From a bacterium UBA1459 (GTDB taxonomy: Bacteria; Pseudomonadota; Alphaproteobacteria; CAJXXZ01; UBA1459): a DNA stretch of 5,827 nt. The notes beneath the pieces were generated by a model. The model was not told the origin of the DNA, made no database searches, and was given only the letters and a program-made list of their open reading frames with translations. A program made the translations under genes and the position numbers. The stretch spans positions 19,805-25,631 of the forward strand of contig DCST01000044.1 of NCBI GenBank assembly GCA_002325765.1, written 5' to 3'. Numbering within the stretch: the stretch's first letter is position 1; every line of letters starts with the position of its first letter. This document shows, one piece after another, positions 4,891-5,827 of this stretch.

Positions 4891-5827
4891 TTAACCTATA
4901 TTAGACAATATAAACTCTCTTCTATCTTCTTCGGCATATCCCATCACGCTTGCAAAGTCTTGCTCTATTTGATCTGCTTGATCTTCAGGATATGTCATTT
5001 GAATGAGCGTACGAGTATCAGGATGGACGCTTGTTTGAGCTAATTCATCTGCATTCATTTCACCTAAACCTTTATATCTTTGTATTGATAATCCTTGCAT
5101 ACTTAATTTATAAAATACTTTAAGAAATGAAATAACATCATAATAAGTTTTATTATTAACCGAAATTCTAAAATTAATATACATGTCTTTATACATAGAA
5201 ATATCTGGCATAATATACATTTGTTCACCATAAATAGATCTAATATATAATTTATCTTCTATAATATTTGCTTCACAATTATAATACTTAGCCGCATATT
5301 CAGAAAAATTCTCTGAATAAGAACAATATAATGCAATAATTTCTGAACTAATAATAAAATTAGATAAAAATGCATTAAAGTTTTTAATTTTTTGTAGTAA
5401 ATCTAGCAGTTCATTTACAGTAATTTTAATATCGATAATATTATTTTGTAAAAAATGATTAGCGATATATATTTCTAACTCATTATCATATTGTAAATAT
5501 GTATCTTGTTTATAATATGTAACCTTATACAAAGGTGTTTTAGATATATATAAATGACCTTTTTTTACTAACTCTGGCATAAATTTAATAAAGAATGTAA
5601 AAAGTAATGTACTAATATGATAACCGTCTGCATCAGCGTCTACCATAATAATTATTTTATGATATCTAAGTTTACTAGGATTAAATTGATCCTTCCATCC
5701 TGCTCCGATAGCTCCTGTTAAAGCTTTAATTTCTTCAAAATCATAAATTTGTTTATTATTTGCTCTTTCTACATTAAGTAATTTACCTTGTATTGGAAAA
5801 ATTGCTTGATATTTTTTGTTTCTTGCT
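4891..5827 (-). CDS. gyrB: DNA gyrase subunit B, C-terminal part (5' end outside window)
   Basis: This is the C-terminal 311 residues of the ATP-driven GyrB subunit, which with GyrA introduces negative supercoils. The gene runs off the right edge, so the ATPase domain is not visible. Visible residues include YQAIFPIQGKLLNVE (6-20), KLRYHKIIIMVDADADGYHI (52-71, the TOPRIM metal-binding DxDxD, usually DADVDG), GHLYISKTPLYKV (90-102), IQRYKGLGEMN (248-258) and DRREFI (301-306) near the end. IQRYKGLGEMN and RREFI point to GyrB rather than ParE, which has a different form of these motifs. The stretch between TOPRIM and QRYKGLGEM is about 180 residues. That is longer than in insert-free GyrB of Gram-positives but clearly shorter than the roughly 250 in E. 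coli, so the proteobacterial insert seems trimmed and is highly diverged. It probably heads the leftward train in this window. Confidence 0.93.
   Translation of the reverse strand, partial: ARNKKYQAIFPIQGKLLNVERANNKQIYDFEEIKALTGAIGAGWKDQFNPSKLRYHKIIIMVDADADGYHISTLLFTFFIKFMPELVKKGHLYISKTPLYKVTYYKQDTYLQYDNELEIYIANHFLQNNIIDIKITVNELLDLLQKIKNFNAFLSNFIISSEIIALYCSYSENFSEYAAKYYNCEANIIEDKLYIRSIYGEQMYIMPDISMYKDMYINFRISVNNKTYYDVISFLKVFYKLSMQGLSIQRYKGLGEMNADELAQTSVHPDTRTLIQMTYPEDQADQIEQDFASVMGYAEEDRREFILSNIG

Noticed and set aside
4891..5827. Topoisomerase IV subunit ParE instead of GyrB
   Set aside because: IQRYKGLGEMN, the insert between TOPRIM and that motif, and RREFI near the end are GyrB traits. 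ParE lacks this insert and has a different form of the motif.

Overview
The window is compact, very AT-rich bacterial DNA. It carries housekeeping genes typical of a reduced genome, most likely an obligate intracellular alphaproteobacterium of the Rickettsiales or a similar group. This is inferred from A/T-rich codon use, minimal spacers, overlapping gene ends, almost no Shine-Dalgarno sequences, shortened versions of conserved proteins, and an NrdB of the 'RDESLH / SYSK' type. No 16S rRNA or other taxonomic marker is visible, so the placement is tentative.

Layout from left to right. Positions 3-209 (+) hold the 3' part of a thioredoxin-fold protein, interrupted by an in-frame TAA or restarting as a 59-residue ORF. 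Its end overlaps the convergent nrdB gene (198-1199, -), which encodes the class I ribonucleotide reductase radical subunit. A 115-bp divergent spacer (1200-1314) separates nrdB from grpE (1315-1875, +). grpE is joined to tsaD (1872-2828, +) by an ATGA overlap. tsaD ends tail-to-tail, overlapping by 8 bp, with a leftward gene train that fills the rest of the window. In transcription order that train is the 3' part of gyrB (from beyond position 5827 to 4891), a small divergent TsaB-like gene (4888-4451), an unrecognised 312-residue protein (4405-3467), and radC (3480-2821).

Functional themes are DNA precursor supply (nrdB), protein folding (grpE, and possibly the thioredoxin-like remnant), DNA topology and maintenance (gyrB, radC) and the t6A tRNA modification. 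Both members of the TsaB/TsaD heterodimer appear to be encoded here, on opposite strands, and both are shortened. I see no rRNA, tRNA, CRISPR array, insertion sequence or convincing GC-rich intrinsic terminator.

I do not see a clearly new multi-gene system. The items most worth a second look are the degenerate TsaB-like protein paired with a trimmed TsaD, the unknown 312-residue protein, the in-frame stop in the thioredoxin-like remnant, the abrupt GC rise at the 3' end of gyrB, and an in-register 21-bp heptad duplication in the grpE coiled coil.
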